A DNA stretch of 64,000 nucleotides from Chelonobacter oris. Its GTDB lineage: Bacteria; Pseudomonadota; Gammaproteobacteria; Enterobacterales; Pasteurellaceae. A model generated the notes under the pieces. It was not told the DNA's origin, made no database searches, and worked only from the letters and a program-made list of their open reading frames with translations. The DNA is taken from assembly GCF_000772535.1 (NCBI RefSeq), contig NZ_JSUM01000003.1, positions 1 through 64,000 on the forward strand. The letters are read 5' to 3'. Made by a program: the position numbers and the translations under genes. Below are positions 10,525-21,606 of the stretch, one piece after another (position 1 is the first letter of the stretch; every line of letters starts with the position of its first letter).

Positions 10525-11478
10525 TCAACAATAACCGTAATCCATCAGACGCTGATAACGGCGATCCAACAGCGATTCCTGATCCAGTACCTCGAGATCT
10601 TCCAGATCGCGCAATAGGCGCTGTTTCAGGGTTTCGGCCATTTGCGGAACATTTCGGTGCGCACCGCCCAACGGTTCGTTGATAATATTGTCGATCAGTT
10701 TCAATTCTTTTAGGCGTTTGGCGGTGATACCCATCGCTTCGGCGGCCAATGAGGCTTTTTCGGCGCTTTTCCACAAAATGGAGGCGCAGCCTTCCGGCGA
10801 AATCACCGAATAGGTGCTGTATTGCAGCATATTGACTTTGTCGCCGACACCGATTGCCAATGCACCGCCGGAGCCGCCTTCACCGATGACGGTACAGATC
10901 ACCGGTACTTTCAAGGTCGACATTTCACGTAAATTACGCGCAATGGCTTCCGATTGGCCGCGCTCTTCTGCACCTACGCCGGGATAGGCGCCGGGGGTAT
11001 CGATAAAGGTGATGATCGGCAACTTGAAACGCTCCGCCAGTTGCATCAAACGCAAGGCTTTACGGTAGCCCTCCGGCGCCGGCATGCCAAAGTTGCGGCG
11101 TACTTTTTCTTTGACGGTTCTGCCTTTCTGATGGCCGATAATCATCACCGGTTTGCCTTCCAAACGTGCGATCCCACCGACAATGGCTTTATCGTCGGCA
11201 AAAGCGCGATCACCTGCCAACTCTTCAAAATCGGTAAAAATGTACTCGATATAGTCCAGCGTATAAGGACGCTGCGGGTGGCGAGCCATTTTTGAAACTT
11301 GCCACGGGTCGAGGTTGGCAAAGGTTTTTTTGGTCAACTCTTCGCTTTTTTTGCGCAGGCGTTTGATTTCATCGTCAAGATTGATTTTGTCATCTTGTTG
11401 GGTAACGGCGCGCAGGGATTCAATCTTCGCTTCCAGTTCGGCAATCGGCAGTTCAAAATCTAAAAATTCTTGGCTCAT
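10525..11478 (-). CDS. accA: Acetyl-CoA carboxylase carboxyltransferase subunit alpha
   Basis: Alpha half of the cytosolic carboxyltransferase (with AccD) that transfers CO2 from biotin to acetyl-CoA, making malonyl-CoA for fatty acid synthesis. The 317 residues are nearly the E. coli length (319). Recognised phrases are [16 protein letters not shown] at the start, LDPWQVxxMARHPxRPYTLDY, and the glycine-rich [15 protein letters not shown] that forms an oxyanion pocket. It lies directly downstream of dnaE, the arrangement found in E. coli. Confidence 0.97.
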   Translation of the reverse strand: MSQEFLDFELPIAELEAKIESLRAVTQQDDKINLDDEIKRLRKKSEELTKKTFANLDPWQVSKMARHPQRPYTLDYIEYIFTDFEELAGDRAFADDKAIVGGIARLEGKPVMIIGHQKGRTVKEKVRRNFGMPAPEGYRKALRLMQLAERFKLPIITFIDTPGAYPGVGAEERGQSEAIARNLREMSTLKVPVICTVIGEGGSGGALAIGVGDKVNMLQYSTYSVISPEGCASILWKSAEKASLAAEAMGITAKRLKELKLIDNIINEPLGGAHRNVPQMAETLKQRLLRDLEDLEVLDQESLLDRRYQRLMDYGYC

Positions 11479-11577
11479 GCGTATTCCTGATTAGTCAATA
11501 AATTTATTTCGTCTTAATAGTAGCGTATTTTAAGCTATTTCTTTGCCTATGGCTAAAGTTTCTTTAGTGCGGCTTGG

Positions 11578-14500
11578 CTATTCGAATTCCAGCTCAACCT
11601 GATCCTCACCCAATGTATCATAGAGTTTGTCGAGCAGATTGTCATGCGGCTGAATTCGCCATTGCGTCCCTAATTTCAGTAATGCTCGACCTTGCGGACT
11701 TTGGTAGTAGATGTGAATCGGCATCACACCGCCGCTGTAAGGGGCGATAATCTCCTTAAAGCGACGTAAAAAGTGCGGTGTAATTTGTTCTTGCGTCAAA
11801 CAGATAGCAAGGCTTTTGGCATAGCGGCTGCGCGCCTGATCAAGCGGCAACAGTTCACGGACGTTCATTTTCAGTCCGCCGCTGAAATCGTCGTGGCTGA
11901 CTTGACCACTGATAATGACAATCTGATCTTTTTCCAGATATTCGCCGTAATTTTGCAACGCATCGCTGAACAGAGTGGCATCAAGCCGACCTGAGCGGTC
12001 GTCAAGCGTAATGATGCCCAAGCGGTTGCCCTTTTTGGTCACGGCGATGCGCGAATTGACGATTAATCCGTAAGCGGTGCTGATTTGGCCGCGGTAATTC
12101 GGCTGTAATTCATTAATGCGATGCGAGCTGTAATGCGACAGTTCTTTTAAATAGCGGCTGATCGGGTGGCTGCTGAGATAGAGCCCCAGCGTTTCCCGCT
12201 CGCCGTCCAAAATCATTTTTTCCGACCATTTCGGGGTATTGGCATAAGCAATTTCGACCGCTTCCGGTGCTTCGGTCAGAACACCGAACATATCCGCTTG
12301 GCCGATGGCTTCGTCTTTGGCGTGCTGATCCGAGGCTTTGAGCGCATCTTGTAGATTTTTAGCCAGTGCGGCGCGGTGCGGCCCCAGTTTGTCAAAGGCG
12401 CCGGACATAATCAGGCTGTCGAATGTGCGGCGGTTAATTTTTTTCAAATCGACGCGGGCGCATAAATCAAACAGGTTTTTAAATCGTCCGCTTTGATTAC
12501 GGGCTTCGATAATTGCGCTGATCGGGCCTTCGCCCACGCCTTTGATCGCACCGATACCGTAAACAATTTCCCCTTTTTCATTGACGCTGAAACGGTGGTT
12601 ACCGTTGTTAATATCGGGCGGTGTGACTTTTAATCCCATGCGCAGACATTCATCGTAAAATCCGACGATTTTATCGGTATTATCCATTTCAGAGGTCATT
12701 ACCGCCGCCATAAATTCGGCGGGGTAGTGTGCTTTCAGCCACAGGGTTTGATAGGAAACCAGCGCATAAGCCGCAGAGTGGGATTTATTGAAACCGTAAC
12801 CGGCGAACTTTTCCACCAGGTCGAAAATTTTCATCGACAAATCGCCGTCTATTCCGCTTTTGATTGCCCCCTCTTTGAACACCGAGCGCTGCTTCGCCAT
12901 CTCTTCCGGTTTCTTTTTCCCCATTGCACGGCGCAATAAATCCGCACCGCCGAGGGTATAACCGGCTAAAACCTGTGCAATTTGCATAACCTGTTCCTGA
13001 TACAGAATAATGCCGTAGGTCGGTTCCAGAATCGGCTTCAGGGATTCATGCTGATATTCGGCATCGGGATAGGAGATTTCTTCTTCACCGTGTTTACGTC
13101 GGATAAAGTTATCCACCATGCCGGATTGCAGCGGGCCGGGGCGGAAGAGTGCCACCAGTGCGATAATGTCTTCAAAGCAGTCGGGTTTCAGCCGTTTGAT
13201 CAAATCTTTCATGCCGCGGGATTCCAGCTGGAATACGGCGGTGGTTTCTGCTTTTAGCAGCACCTCAAACGCTTTTTGATCGTCGAGCGGAATTCGTTCG
13301 ATGTTGATCGGCGATTTGTTTTCTCGTTGCAGACGGGCGTTTATCATATCCACCGCCCATTTGATAATGGTCAGGGTACGCAGCCCTAAAAAGTCAAATT
13401 TGACCAGTCCGGCATATTCGACATCATTTTTGTCGAAATGGGTAACCGGATGCAAACCTTCCGGATCACAATACAGCGGTGAAAAATCGGTAATCGAAGT
13501 CGGTGAAATCACCACACCGCCGGCATGTTTACCGGCGTTACGCGTTACCCCTTCCAGTTTGCGCGCCATGTCGATCAGCGCTTTAACTTCTTCGTCGCTG
13601 TTATAAATCTGATCGAGCATCGGCTCTTCTTCGAATGCCTTTGCCAGCGTCATGCCCGGTGTCGGCGGAATTAATTTTGCGATCCGATCGACAAAACCGT
13701 AGGGGTGGCTTAATACCCGACCGACATCGCGAATCACCGCTTTTGCCGCCATGGTGCCGAAAGTAATAATCTGGGAAACGGCCTCTCGACCGTACATTTC
13801 CGCCACGTGATCAATGACCTGATCTCGCCCGTCCATACAGAAATCGACATCGAAATCGGGCATGGAAACCCGTTCCGGATTCAAGAAACGTTCGAACAGC
13901 AGATCAAATTCCAGCGGATCCAGATCCGTGATTTTCAGGGCATATGCCACCAGTGAACCGGCGCCGGAGCCGCGGCCGGGGCCGACCGGAATGTCATTGT
14001 CTTTCGACCACTGGATAAACTCCATAACAATCAGGAAGTAACCGGGAAATCCCATCTGGTTAATGACGTCCAGTTCGATTTGCAAGCGCTCGTCATATTC
14101 GGGGCGGCGTTGTTTACGAATTTCTTCATCGGGAAACAGTGTCAATAACCGCTCTTCCAACCCCTCTTCGGAACGCTTGACCAGATACTCTTCAGTACTG
14201 AGCGTGCCGGTCGGGAATTGCGGCAAGAAGTATTCGCCCAACCGAATGGTTACATTGCAACGTTGGGCGATCAGCAGGGTATTTTCAATCGCTTGCGGAA
14301 TATCGCGGAACAGCTCGCACATCTCCTGTTCCGAGCGGAAATACTGCTGCGGGCTGTACAATTGCGGGCGTTTCGGATCGTCAAGGGTAAAACTATCGTG
14401 AATGGCGACCCGAATTTCATGCGCTTCAAAATCGTCGGCTTTTAAAAAACAGACTTCATTGGTAGCAACCAACGGCAAATCGAACTGTTGCGCCAACGAT

Positions 14501-15090
14501 AGCGCTTGTTGGATATAGGTCTCTTCATCGCGCCGTCCGGTGCGGGTCAGTGTCAGATAGTAGTGATCGGCGAAGTGCTGCCGATAAAACGCAAGTGCGG
14601 TTTGTGCCTGCTCCGATTGCTGTTTGAGCAGAAATTTACCGATATCGCCGTGGCGTCCGCCGGACAGTACAATAACGCCGTCGCGGTGTTCCGCAAGCCA
14701 GTCTTGTTCGATAATCGGCTTGTCCAGATAGCCGCGTTGGTAGGCTTTGGAAATCAGTAGGGTAATATTTTTATAGCCGTCGTTATTTTTTGCCAGCAGT
14801 GTGAGGGCGAACGGTTCTTCCCCGCTCAATTCGCTGTGTACCAACACATCGACCCCGATAATCGGTTTGATCCCGCCGGCAAGCGCTTCGCCGTAGAAAC
14901 GAACCAGCCCGCAAAAATTACTGAAATCGGTCAGCGCCATCGCCACCATTTGTTCGCCTGCACAGGCTTTGACCAACGGTTTGACTTTTGTCAGCCCGTC
15001 GATCATGGAGAAATCGCTGTGTACCTGTAGGTGGACAAAACGTGGGGCAAGTGCGGTTTGGACGCTGTCATTCTGCATATAGTCGCTCAT
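11578..15090 (-). CDS. dnaE: DNA polymerase III alpha subunit
   Basis: Catalytic subunit of the replicative polymerase. The 1170 residues match E. coli DnaE (1160). An N-terminal PHP domain begins at [16 protein letters not shown]. The palm motif PDFDVDF near residue 405 carries two catalytic aspartates, and [16 protein letters not shown] lies just before it. Helix-hairpin-helix and OB-fold regions follow ([12 protein letters not shown] near the C-terminus). ATG at 15090 starts three bases after the antiporter stop, suggesting translational coupling. A second ATG four codons in is possible. accA follows. Confidence 0.97.
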   Translation of the reverse strand: MSDYMQNDSVQTALAPRFVHLQVHSDFSMIDGLTKVKPLVKACAGEQMVAMALTDFSNFCGLVRFYGEALAGGIKPIIGVDVLVHSELSGEEPFALTLLAKNNDGYKNITLLISKAYQRGYLDKPIIEQDWLAEHRDGVIVLSGGRHGDIGKFLLKQQSEQAQTALAFYRQHFADHYYLTLTRTGRRDEETYIQQALSLAQQFDLPLVATNEVCFLKADDFEAHEIRVAIHDSFTLDDPKRPQLYSPQQYFRSEQEMCELFRDIPQAIENTLLIAQRCNVTIRLGEYFLPQFPTGTLSTEEYLVKRSEEGLEERLLTLFPDEEIRKQRRPEYDERLQIELDVINQMGFPGYFLIVMEFIQWSKDNDIPVGPGRGSGAGSLVAYALKITDLDPLEFDLLFERFLNPERVSMPDFDVDFCMDGRDQVIDHVAEMYGREAVSQIITFGTMAAKAVIRDVGRVLSHPYGFVDRIAKLIPPTPGMTLAKAFEEEPMLDQIYNSDEEVKALIDMARKLEGVTRNAGKHAGGVVISPTSITDFSPLYCDPEGLHPVTHFDKNDVEYAGLVKFDFLGLRTLTIIKWAVDMINARLQRENKSPINIERIPLDDQKAFEVLLKAETTAVFQLESRGMKDLIKRLKPDCFEDIIALVALFRPGPLQSGMVDNFIRRKHGEEEISYPDAEYQHESLKPILEPTYGIILYQEQVMQIAQVLAGYTLGGADLLRRAMGKKKPEEMAKQRSVFKEGAIKSGIDGDLSMKIFDLVEKFAGYGFNKSHSAAYALVSYQTLWLKAHYPAEFMAAVMTSEMDNTDKIVGFYDECLRMGLKVTPPDINNGNHRFSVNEKGEIVYGIGAIKGVGEGPISAIIEARNQSGRFKNLFDLCARVDLKKINRRTFDSLIMSGAFDKLGPHRAALAKNLQDALKASDQHAKDEAIGQADMFGVLTEAPEAVEIAYANTPKWSEKMILDGERETLGLYLSSHPISRYLKELSHYSSHRINELQPNYRGQISTAYGLIVNSRIAVTKKGNRLGIITLDDRSGRLDATLFSDALQNYGEYLEKDQIVIISGQVSHDDFSGGLKMNVRELLPLDQARSRYAKSLAICLTQEQITPHFLRRFKEIIAPYSGGVMPIHIYYQSPQGRALLKLGTQWRIQPHDNLLDKLYDTLGEDQVELEFE

Positions 15091-15093
15091 CGG

Positions 15094-16446
15094 TTATTTA
15101 GACAGATAGGCGTTGAGATCGTCATTTTTTCTGGCTTTGGTTTCCGCCGTCGGACGCAGATATTCTTCTTTGTTGGGATCGACCGTTTTCGCTTTTTGAA
15201 TCATTTTTTCAATCGTCATTCCCTGTACTAAAATCGAAAACATTACCACGGCGTAAGTCAAAACCAGAATCACATCGCGCACGTCCAAACTGCTCTCGCC
15301 GATCATCGCCGTCTGTGCAGGAATGGAAAGCGCCATGGCCAATGCCAAGCCGCCGCGCAATCCGCCCCAAGTCATAATTTTCAAGGTGTAGGGATTATAG
15401 GTTCTGAAACGGCTGAATACGGTATAAGGTATCAGCAGGCTGATATAGCGTGACGCCAGGCAGATAGGAATGGCAAGCAGCATTAAAATAAAGCTCTGCC
15501 AAGAGACATTAATCAGTAATAACGCCAAACCGATGAGCAGAAACAGCAGCGAGTTGAGGAAATGGTCGATCATCTCCCAGAAATGATCCAGATAGCGCTG
15601 GCTTTGTTCGGAAAAGCCTTTGGTTCTCGTCCAGTTGCCGACCATAATGCCTGAAACCACCATTGCCAGTGCGCCGGAAACGCCCAAACTGTTTGCCAAA
15701 ATAAATCCGGCGGTCGGAATGGTCAGGGTGAGTAAAATCTCCATGCTGCCGTCATCGGTTGAAGAAATCAGCAAATGGGCGGCAAAACCGAGCAGAAAAC
15801 CGAAAATAATACCGCCGACCGCTTCATGGACAAACAGTTCCAAAATACCGCCGATTGTTGGTTCTACACCGCTGAACGCTACCGTAAAAATAGTGATGAA
15901 AATCACCAGCCCGACCCCATCATTAAATAATGATTCGCCTTCCACTTGCATCGACAGACGTTTGGGCGCCCGCAGGTTTTTGATAATAGCCAGCACGGCA
16001 ATCGGGTCGGTCGGCGAAATCAGCGAGCCGAATAATAAACAGTAAATAAAACCAAGCTGCAAGCCGATTAACTGTGCACAAAGATAGATGAGTACGGCAA
16101 TCAAAAAAGTCGATGCCAATGTAGAAAACAGTGCAAAAACCGTAATTTCCCATTTTTGGTCTTTCAACACCGGCAATTTGATGCCCAATGCACCGGCGAA
16201 CAGCAGGAATCCCAAAATGCCGTTCAAAAGAAAACTTTTAAAATCAATTTGCTGCATAATACCGGAGGCAATGTTTTCAATACTGAACCAGCCCAGTTTG
16301 CCGCTGATCAGTAAAAACAGCGAACCGACCATCGCCGCCGCACTGATAGCAATAGTCGATTGAATCCGATGGCTGACTTTATGGGTGATAAAACCGATTA
16401 AAATCGACAGGGCGGAGAGCATACAGATGTAGGTATAAATACCCAT
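15094..16446 (-). CDS. CPA1-family sodium/proton antiporter (NhaP-like)
   Basis: Inner-membrane cation/proton antiporter of 450 residues with about 12 hydrophobic segments. The family's ion-binding region is visible as SPTDPIAVLAI, followed by EGESLFNDGVGLVIF with the conserved ND pair and later GGLRGGLALAMAL. The short charged tail is cytoplasmic. Whether it prefers sodium or potassium cannot be read from the sequence. It runs directly into dnaE with three bases between stop and start, an unusual operon partner for the polymerase. It diverges from yafD. Confidence 0.88.
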   Translation of the reverse strand: MGIYTYICMLSALSILIGFITHKVSHRIQSTIAISAAAMVGSLFLLISGKLGWFSIENIASGIMQQIDFKSFLLNGILGFLLFAGALGIKLPVLKDQKWEITVFALFSTLASTFLIAVLIYLCAQLIGLQLGFIYCLLFGSLISPTDPIAVLAIIKNLRAPKRLSMQVEGESLFNDGVGLVIFITIFTVAFSGVEPTIGGILELFVHEAVGGIIFGFLLGFAAHLLISSTDDGSMEILLTLTIPTAGFILANSLGVSGALAMVVSGIMVGNWTRTKGFSEQSQRYLDHFWEMIDHFLNSLLFLLIGLALLLINVSWQSFILMLLAIPICLASRYISLLIPYTVFSRFRTYNPYTLKIMTWGGLRGGLALAMALSIPAQTAMIGESSLDVRDVILVLTYAVVMFSILVQGMTIEKMIQKAKTVDPNKEEYLRPTAETKARKNDDLNAYLSK

Positions 16447-16568
16447 GCTAAAAACCTCGGGTAAAAGAGAATGAGCGATAAAATTAGTGCAAATTAAAAC
16501 AATTCAGCGATCAGATGTAAAGTGTTATATTGTGCCGACCAGATATTTTTGTTGAGCAACGGATGTTA

Positions 16569-17441
16569 ATGAAAAAATTCAGCCGATTATTCTTCTTGCT
16601 GATCCTGTGTGTTTCGGGAGTCGGCTATTATTATTTGCAGCCGTTAACGATTTTTGAACAGGCGAAGGTAGAAACCTGGAATTTGAATACTGCGGATTAT
16701 ACGACGGTGGCGGCGCGCGGTGAGAATACGGTCTGTTATGACCGCACTTTGCCGTCAACATCGCAATTGGCGCCAAAAGAGCGGTACAAGTTACTAGTGT
16801 GGAATTTGCACAAGGGGCAGGATAACGGTTGGCAGCAGCAGTTACAGCGGTATGCGGCGCAGGCGGATTTTGTGTTATTGCAGGAAGCGACCCAACAAAA
16901 CCGGCTGGCCGATGTATTATCAGAGCAACATTGGATCGGGATTCACGCCGGCACGTTTGCCTATGCCGATAATATGTCGGGGGTGATGTTGCTGTCGAAG
17001 ATTGCGCCGCAGCGGTATTGTGTCGGCAGTGAAAATGAGCCGTGGATTCGGATTCCGAAAATTGCTGAAGCGGCGATCTATCCGCTTGATTCCGACCGCA
17101 CTTTGCTGGTGATCAACCTGCATTTGGTCAATTTTGAATGGAATCCGTCGAATTATTCGCATCAGCTGGAGGAGATGTTTCGTTTGGTCAGCCGCCACCA
17201 AGGGCCGATTATCCTTGCCGGTGATTTCAACAGTTGGAGCGAAAGGCGTTTGAATCTGATTCAGGCGTTGGCACGGCAATACGGATTGAACGAAGTGCGG
17301 TTTACGCCGGATAGCCGTATGAATTTCATGGGCAATCCGTTGGATCATATTTTTGTCCGAGACATTCGGGTGCTGAAAAGCCGGACCGAAGAGACGGATG
17401 CGTCGGATCATAATCCGCTGTTGCTGGAGTTCGGCTTATAA
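16569..17441 (+). CDS. yafD: YafD-like endonuclease/exonuclease/phosphatase family protein
   Basis: About 290 residues with an N-terminal hydrophobic anchor (residues 4-22) and an EEP fold. The metal-binding and catalytic pieces are visible: LVWNLHKGQ, LLQEATQ with the conserved glutamate, AGDFNSWS, and the C-terminal SDHNPLL. E. coli YafD (UPF0294) aligns throughout. The substrate is unknown; the family includes nucleases and phosphodiesterases. ATG at 16569 or 16563 fits the upstream ACGGA, and the longer frame from 16530 lacks a ribosome site. It contains several uptake signals and converges on cca, six bases apart. Confidence 0.8.
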   Translation: MKKFSRLFFLLILCVSGVGYYYLQPLTIFEQAKVETWNLNTADYTTVAARGENTVCYDRTLPSTSQLAPKERYKLLVWNLHKGQDNGWQQQLQRYAAQADFVLLQEATQQNRLADVLSEQHWIGIHAGTFAYADNMSGVMLLSKIAPQRYCVGSENEPWIRIPKIAEAAIYPLDSDRTLLVINLHLVNFEWNPSNYSHQLEEMFRLVSRHQGPIILAGDFNSWSERRLNLIQALARQYGLNEVRFTPDSRMNFMGNPLDHIFVRDIRVLKSRTEETDASDHNPLLLEFGL

Positions 17442-17447
17442 TAGCAA

Positions 17448-18713
17448 TTACTGTGCTCGATATTGTGCCTGTTTCTGTTTTATCCGCTGGATCCGCTGCG
17501 CAGTAAGTTGTTGCCGAATCTGTTGTTTCTGATAACCGGCGGCGATGATTTGCTGCACGTCGACGGCAACCGCACTTTGATAGTAAGCCAGGGCAAGTTC
17601 GGCCTGAGGATAGTCGCAATGTTCAAAACCGAGACGCCCACGGCTGTCAGCGATACAGACGGTGATTAAATGTTGCAGGTTTGACGGTTTGCGCCAGACA
17701 TCGAGACGATCGAACAGCCTCACGACGGTTTGGGGTTTTAATTCGGCAATGCGGTGGATATGGCTGTGGAAACGGCAGACCAATATTGCCAAATCCCGAC
17801 ATTCATTCGGTGTTTTTATTCGCCGGCACAGCTGTTGTATCGGTTCGACGCCGCGCTCTTCATGCCCGTAGTGGTGCGGCAGGTTATCTTTCGGTGAAAG
17901 AGCTTTGCCCAAATCATGGCAGAGGGCGGCAAAGCGAATCGCCACCGCACTTGGGTTGCCGACGGTTAATGCCGCCGCTTGCTGTAACACCATTAAGGTG
18001 TGAATGCCGCTATCGATTTCAGGATGGTGCTGCGGCGGATTCGGTACACCGAACAACGCATCGATTTCGGGAAACAGTACCGCAAGCGCCCCACATTCGT
18101 GCAAAGTTTGAAAATAGATCTGTGGCGAATCGCTGCTTAATGCTTTTTCCGTTTCCAGCCAAATACGCTCGGCAGTGAGATGTTGCAATTCGCCGCTTGC
18201 GCTGATCTTCCGCATGAATTGCAGGGTTTCTTCTGCAACCCGAAACCCCAAACGGGCAAAACGGGCATGAAAGCGAGCCACCCGCAGTACACGCAACGGA
18301 TCTTCAGCAAAGGCAGGGGAAACATGGCGTAGAATACGTTGTTGCAAATCTTGCAGACCACCGTAGGGATCGTGCAGTTTGCCGTTTGTATCCTGTGCGA
18401 TGGCGTTTATCGTCAGATCCCGCCGCAGCAGATCCTGCTCAAGCGTGATATCGGGCGTGAAATCGACATCAAAGCCTTGATAACCGTGACCGCTTTTGCG
18501 CTCTGTGCGGGCTAAGGCATATTCTTCCTTACTTTGCGGATGCAGAAAAACCGGAAAATCCTGTCCGACTTGACGATAACCGCACGTTAAGAGTTGTTGC
18601 GGGGTTGCACCGACCACCACCCAATCACGGTCTTTCACCGGCAGATTGAGCAGGCTGTCGCGGACGGCGCCCCCGACCAGATAGCATTGTAACGGCTGTT
18701 TGCAATCTTTCAT
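17448..18713 (-). CDS. cca: Multifunctional CCA-adding tRNA nucleotidyltransferase
   Basis: Cytosolic enzyme that adds or repairs the 3' CCA of tRNAs. The roughly 421 residues carry the class II nucleotidyltransferase motifs LVGGAVRD and DRDWVVVGA at the N-terminus and the [10 protein letters not shown] region. A C-terminal HD domain (CHDLGKA) gives the gammaproteobacterial enzyme its phosphatase and phosphodiesterase activities. ATG at 18713 is chosen for the well-placed AAGG; an in-frame start upstream at 18737 would overlap ygiM. The pair ygiM-cca is conserved in E. coli. Confidence 0.96.
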   Translation of the reverse strand: MKDCKQPLQCYLVGGAVRDSLLNLPVKDRDWVVVGATPQQLLTCGYRQVGQDFPVFLHPQSKEEYALARTERKSGHGYQGFDVDFTPDITLEQDLLRRDLTINAIAQDTNGKLHDPYGGLQDLQQRILRHVSPAFAEDPLRVLRVARFHARFARLGFRVAEETLQFMRKISASGELQHLTAERIWLETEKALSSDSPQIYFQTLHECGALAVLFPEIDALFGVPNPPQHHPEIDSGIHTLMVLQQAAALTVGNPSAVAIRFAALCHDLGKALSPKDNLPHHYGHEERGVEPIQQLCRRIKTPNECRDLAILVCRFHSHIHRIAELKPQTVVRLFDRLDVWRKPSNLQHLITVCIADSRGRLGFEHCDYPQAELALAYYQSAVAVDVQQIIAAGYQKQQIRQQLTAQRIQRIKQKQAQYRAQ

Positions 18714-18727
18714 CGTTACCTTGATTA

Positions 18728-19345
18728 TTATGCCCAACCGTCATTGCGGCGACGGCGGCGAGGCATGATATTCGGCAGAATAAGCCCTAACAGCAAACCG
18801 ACCAACATTACCGAGCCGCCGTAAATAAACCAGCGAATAATAATTTCCTGTTTTTCGGCGCTGAGCAGGGCTTCATATTCTTTATTTTTACTATCGCTGG
18901 TTTCCAGTTGGCGTTTAAGCTGGCTGTTTTGTTCCAGCAGCTGGCTGCTTTGTGTTTCTGCCTGACGGGTGCGGCGCTGCATTTCACTTACCCGTTGCTG
19001 CCACTCTTCGTCGATTTTATTCAATTTCAGGCTCAATTCCTGAATTTGATTTTTCAGGGCGGGAATTTGGATGCCGGCGCTTGGTTCCGTCGCCAGATCA
19101 CTGGTTAGAATCCAAGCCTCACGATTTCGGCTGTCGCGGATTTGGGTATATTTTTCTTTTTGGGAAAGTACGGTGACTTTTTCACCGGATTTAATCGAAC
19201 CGGCAATACGATATTCGTCGCCGGCGCCACGGCGCAGATAGGTGCTTAATTCATCCGTGACATAGCGCACTTCTTCTGCGGTGGCAGTTTGTGCGCCTAA
19301 TATTAAAAATGTACCGATAAAAACGGCTTTAACAAGTTTTTTCAT
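18728..19345 (-). CDS. ygiM: TIGR04211-type SH3 domain protein (YgiM)
   Basis: Exported, membrane-tethered protein of about 205 residues. A signal peptide ends at ATAEE (about residue 24). A bacterial SH3 domain spans about 25-90 ([20 protein letters not shown]). A glutamine-rich coiled coil spans about 95-170, then one transmembrane helix near the C-terminus and a short basic tail RRRRR. The architecture matches E. coli YgiM, encoded next to cca there too. SH3 domains of this type commonly bind cell-wall peptides; no function is established here. ATG at 19345 gives a proper signal peptide, unlike the longer frame from 19384. Confidence 0.88.
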   Translation of the reverse strand: MKKLVKAVFIGTFLILGAQTATAEEVRYVTDELSTYLRRGAGDEYRIAGSIKSGEKVTVLSQKEKYTQIRDSRNREAWILTSDLATEPSAGIQIPALKNQIQELSLKLNKIDEEWQQRVSEMQRRTRQAETQSSQLLEQNSQLKRQLETSDSKNKEYEALLSAEKQEIIIRWFIYGGSVMLVGLLLGLILPNIMPRRRRRNDGWA

Positions 19346-19402
19346 GCGTGTTCCGATAGTGTTTGACCGATATGCGAACGCCACACAAGTGCGGTCGTCA
19401 AG

Positions 19403-19423
19403 CGGACGGGGCAGCCCCGTCCG
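19403..19423. terminator. Strong GC hairpin after pit
   Basis: CGGACGGGG and CCCCGTCCG form a nine-base stem with a three-base loop, 13 bases past the pit stop. A T-run is lacking, so termination is likely but not typical. Confidence 0.5.
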
Positions 19424-19435
19424 TTCGATTGGCGA

Positions 19436-20698
19436 TTAAAGAAAAACGGCGTTCAGAATGTAGTAGAAGATGATAGCAAAAAATGCACCGGCCGGTAAAG
19501 TGACAACCCAAGAGGCGAAAATATTGCGGATCACGTTCAAATTCAGTGCGGCGATACCGCGTGCGAAACCGACCCCGAGCACAGCGCCGACCAGCGTTTG
19601 CGTGGTGGAAATCGGTAAACCCGTGCCGGAGGCGATAACCACGGTAATCGCACAGGCAAATTCGGCGGAGAAGCCGCGGCTTGGGGTTAAATCAGTGATG
19701 CCGCCGCCAATGGTGCCCATGACTTTATAGCCCATTGCCGCCAGTCCGATGACAATACCGACTGCGCCTAACGGCAGAATCCACCAAGCAAGTGCGGTTT
19801 TGCTGCTGATAATACCGCCGTGATCGACAATTGAAACCACGGCCGACAGCGGGCCGATGGCATTGGCGACATCGTTTGAGCCGTGTGCAAACGCCATTGA
19901 GCAGGCGGTCAGCAACATCAAAATACTGAAGACTTTTTCCACGCCGCCGAAAGCCCCGCCCTGAACCCGATTTTTAAATGATTCGCTGCGGAAATAGAAA
20001 TAGCAAAAGACAATAGAAACAGCACTGATAGCCAGTGAGATCAAAAAGGTTTGCAGGCCGGTCAAATGTAATCCGACATGTTTCAAGCCTTTGGTCATGG
20101 TTACGATACTGAGGATAAAGCTGGTTAAGCCCATATAAAACGGACCATATTTCTTGGCGTTATCCATCGGATTTTCCGTATCGAAAATCAAGCGTTGGGT
20201 GCTGATAAAGATGGTGTAAGCGACGATACCGGAAATAATCGGTGTGATAAACCAGCTGCCGACAATGCCTTTTACCGAGTCCCAGTTAATGGTATGCGGG
20301 CCGACGGTTACGCAGGCAAAGCCGATAATCGCACCGATAATCGAGTGTGTAGTCGAAACCGGCCAGCCCATGTAAGAAGCGATTAACAGCCAAGCGCCGG
20401 CGGAGAAAAGTGCCGCCATCATACCGAGAATCAGTACTTCGGGTACGGCGGCAAACAGTGTCGGGTCAATGATTCCGCTTTTTATGGTTTCGGTCACTTC
20501 GCCGCCGGCCAAATATGCACCGGCAAATTCAAAGATCATGGCGATTAAAATCGCTTGCTTGATGGTGATAGTGCCGGAACCGACGGAGGTTCCCATCGCG
20601 TTGGAAACATCGTTGGCGCCAATACCGAATGCCATTAAAAAGCCTGCAATTGCGGTAATGATGACAACGGTTGTGCCATATTGTGCAATGAAGTCCAT
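19436..20698 (-). CDS. pit: Inorganic phosphate transporter, Pit family
   Basis: Inner-membrane low-affinity phosphate (metal-phosphate) symporter. The 420 residues form about ten to twelve hydrophobic segments. The two inverted PiT signatures are visible: GANDVSNAMGTSVGSG near residue 28 and GSNDVANAIGPL in the second half. It lies 48 bases downstream of the DUF47 gene and is surely cotranscribed. That pair is common in bacteria and is present in H. influenzae. A Pho-box-like repeat lies upstream of the pair. Confidence 0.93.
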   Translation of the reverse strand: MDFIAQYGTTVVIITAIAGFLMAFGIGANDVSNAMGTSVGSGTITIKQAILIAMIFEFAGAYLAGGEVTETIKSGIIDPTLFAAVPEVLILGMMAALFSAGAWLLIASYMGWPVSTTHSIIGAIIGFACVTVGPHTINWDSVKGIVGSWFITPIISGIVAYTIFISTQRLIFDTENPMDNAKKYGPFYMGLTSFILSIVTMTKGLKHVGLHLTGLQTFLISLAISAVSIVFCYFYFRSESFKNRVQGGAFGGVEKVFSILMLLTACSMAFAHGSNDVANAIGPLSAVVSIVDHGGIISSKTALAWWILPLGAVGIVIGLAAMGYKVMGTIGGGITDLTPSRGFSAEFACAITVVIASGTGLPISTTQTLVGAVLGVGFARGIAALNLNVIRNIFASWVVTLPAGAFFAIIFYYILNAVFL

Positions 20699-20746
20699 AT
20701 CAAATCCTTATTCTTCTTAATTATCAATGACGAATGGAAGCGGTGC

Positions 20747-21427
20747 TTAAGAACGTGCCAACATCAGTTCGATTCGTGAACCGACACGTTGGGCCTGATC
20801 GGCCAAAACCCCGATCCATTCCAAAATTTTATACAGGAAGATGATGTCGACGGGTTTGTATTGATCTTCAATCGCCAGCAACTGACGGCGCAGTTGAATT
20901 TGTTGATGATCGGTATCGTCTTCGATACTGTCGAGCTCATTGATCATTTTATTGACAAAGTTCAATTCGCGGCCTTTGAAGCCGGTTTCCAACAGTTCGT
21001 CCATTTCCTCAATAACCAGCGAGGCTTGATGGGCGGCATCCAGACTGCGTCTTAAGTATTCCAGAAATTCCGCCTGTAACGGCTGTGGAATACATAAATT
21101 GCGACCGATGATGCGTCCGGCAATGTCTTTGGCATAGTTTGCCAGTTTGTCTTGTTGTGTAACCAGTTCCAGCAAATCGGTGCGTTCTACCGGCATAAAC
21201 AGTCCGCGCGGCAGTTTGAGACGGATTTCACGTTTTAAAGTGTCGGCTTCTTTTTCGGCATCGGAGATTTCTTTTCTTAATGCCTCCGCTTTAATCCAGT
21301 CATTATTAAAGGTCGCTTCAAAAAACGGCACCAGAATATCACAGCATTCACTGACTTTATTCGAGTGCTTTTGTAAGGGTTTGAGCGGAGATTGAGCAAA
21401 TAGGCCCAAGATATTGTTGATTGGCAT
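20747..21427 (-). CDS. DUF47 / TIGR00153 PhoU-like Pit accessory protein
   Basis: Cytosolic all-helical protein of 226 residues distantly related to PhoU. DUF47 proteins are typically encoded with Pit transporters and are thought to modulate phosphate uptake. The N-terminus NNILGLFAQSPLKPLQKH and the central LKREIRLKLPRGLFMPVERTD are typical of the family. It is the first gene of a two-gene operon with pit. The direct-repeat element at 21551-21568 lies about 125 bases upstream and could place the operon under PhoB. Confidence 0.88.
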   Translation of the reverse strand: MPINNILGLFAQSPLKPLQKHSNKVSECCDILVPFFEATFNNDWIKAEALRKEISDAEKEADTLKREIRLKLPRGLFMPVERTDLLELVTQQDKLANYAKDIAGRIIGRNLCIPQPLQAEFLEYLRRSLDAAHQASLVIEEMDELLETGFKGRELNFVNKMINELDSIEDDTDHQQIQLRRQLLAIEDQYKPVDIIFLYKILEWIGVLADQAQRVGSRIELMLARS

Positions 21428-21550
21428 GGTATTAACTCCAAAATATGCGATAAAATAATAGCGTTGACGTATTAATTAGCTGCGCAATAATACCCGAAAG
21501 CGGCGCATAACTCACGATTTTAATTTGAGAAGTCAGCATTTTTTGTTAGA

Positions 21551-21568
21551 TTGTCACCGAATTGTCAT
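21551..21568 (+). promoter_or_regulatory. Pho-box-like direct repeat (PhoB site candidate)
   Basis: TTGTCAC (21551-21557), four bases, then TTGTCAT (21562-21568) reproduces the two 7-base repeats with a 4-base AT-rich gap of the PhoB consensus (CTGTCAT, gap, CTGTCAC). It lies between the leftward phosphate operon and the rightward CYTH gene. Its orientation points to the CYTH gene; repression of pit is the alternative. Confidence 0.55.
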
Positions 21569-21606
21569 AGTTTGATGAGCATTTAAACACCACAGAAGGC
21601 CGATGT

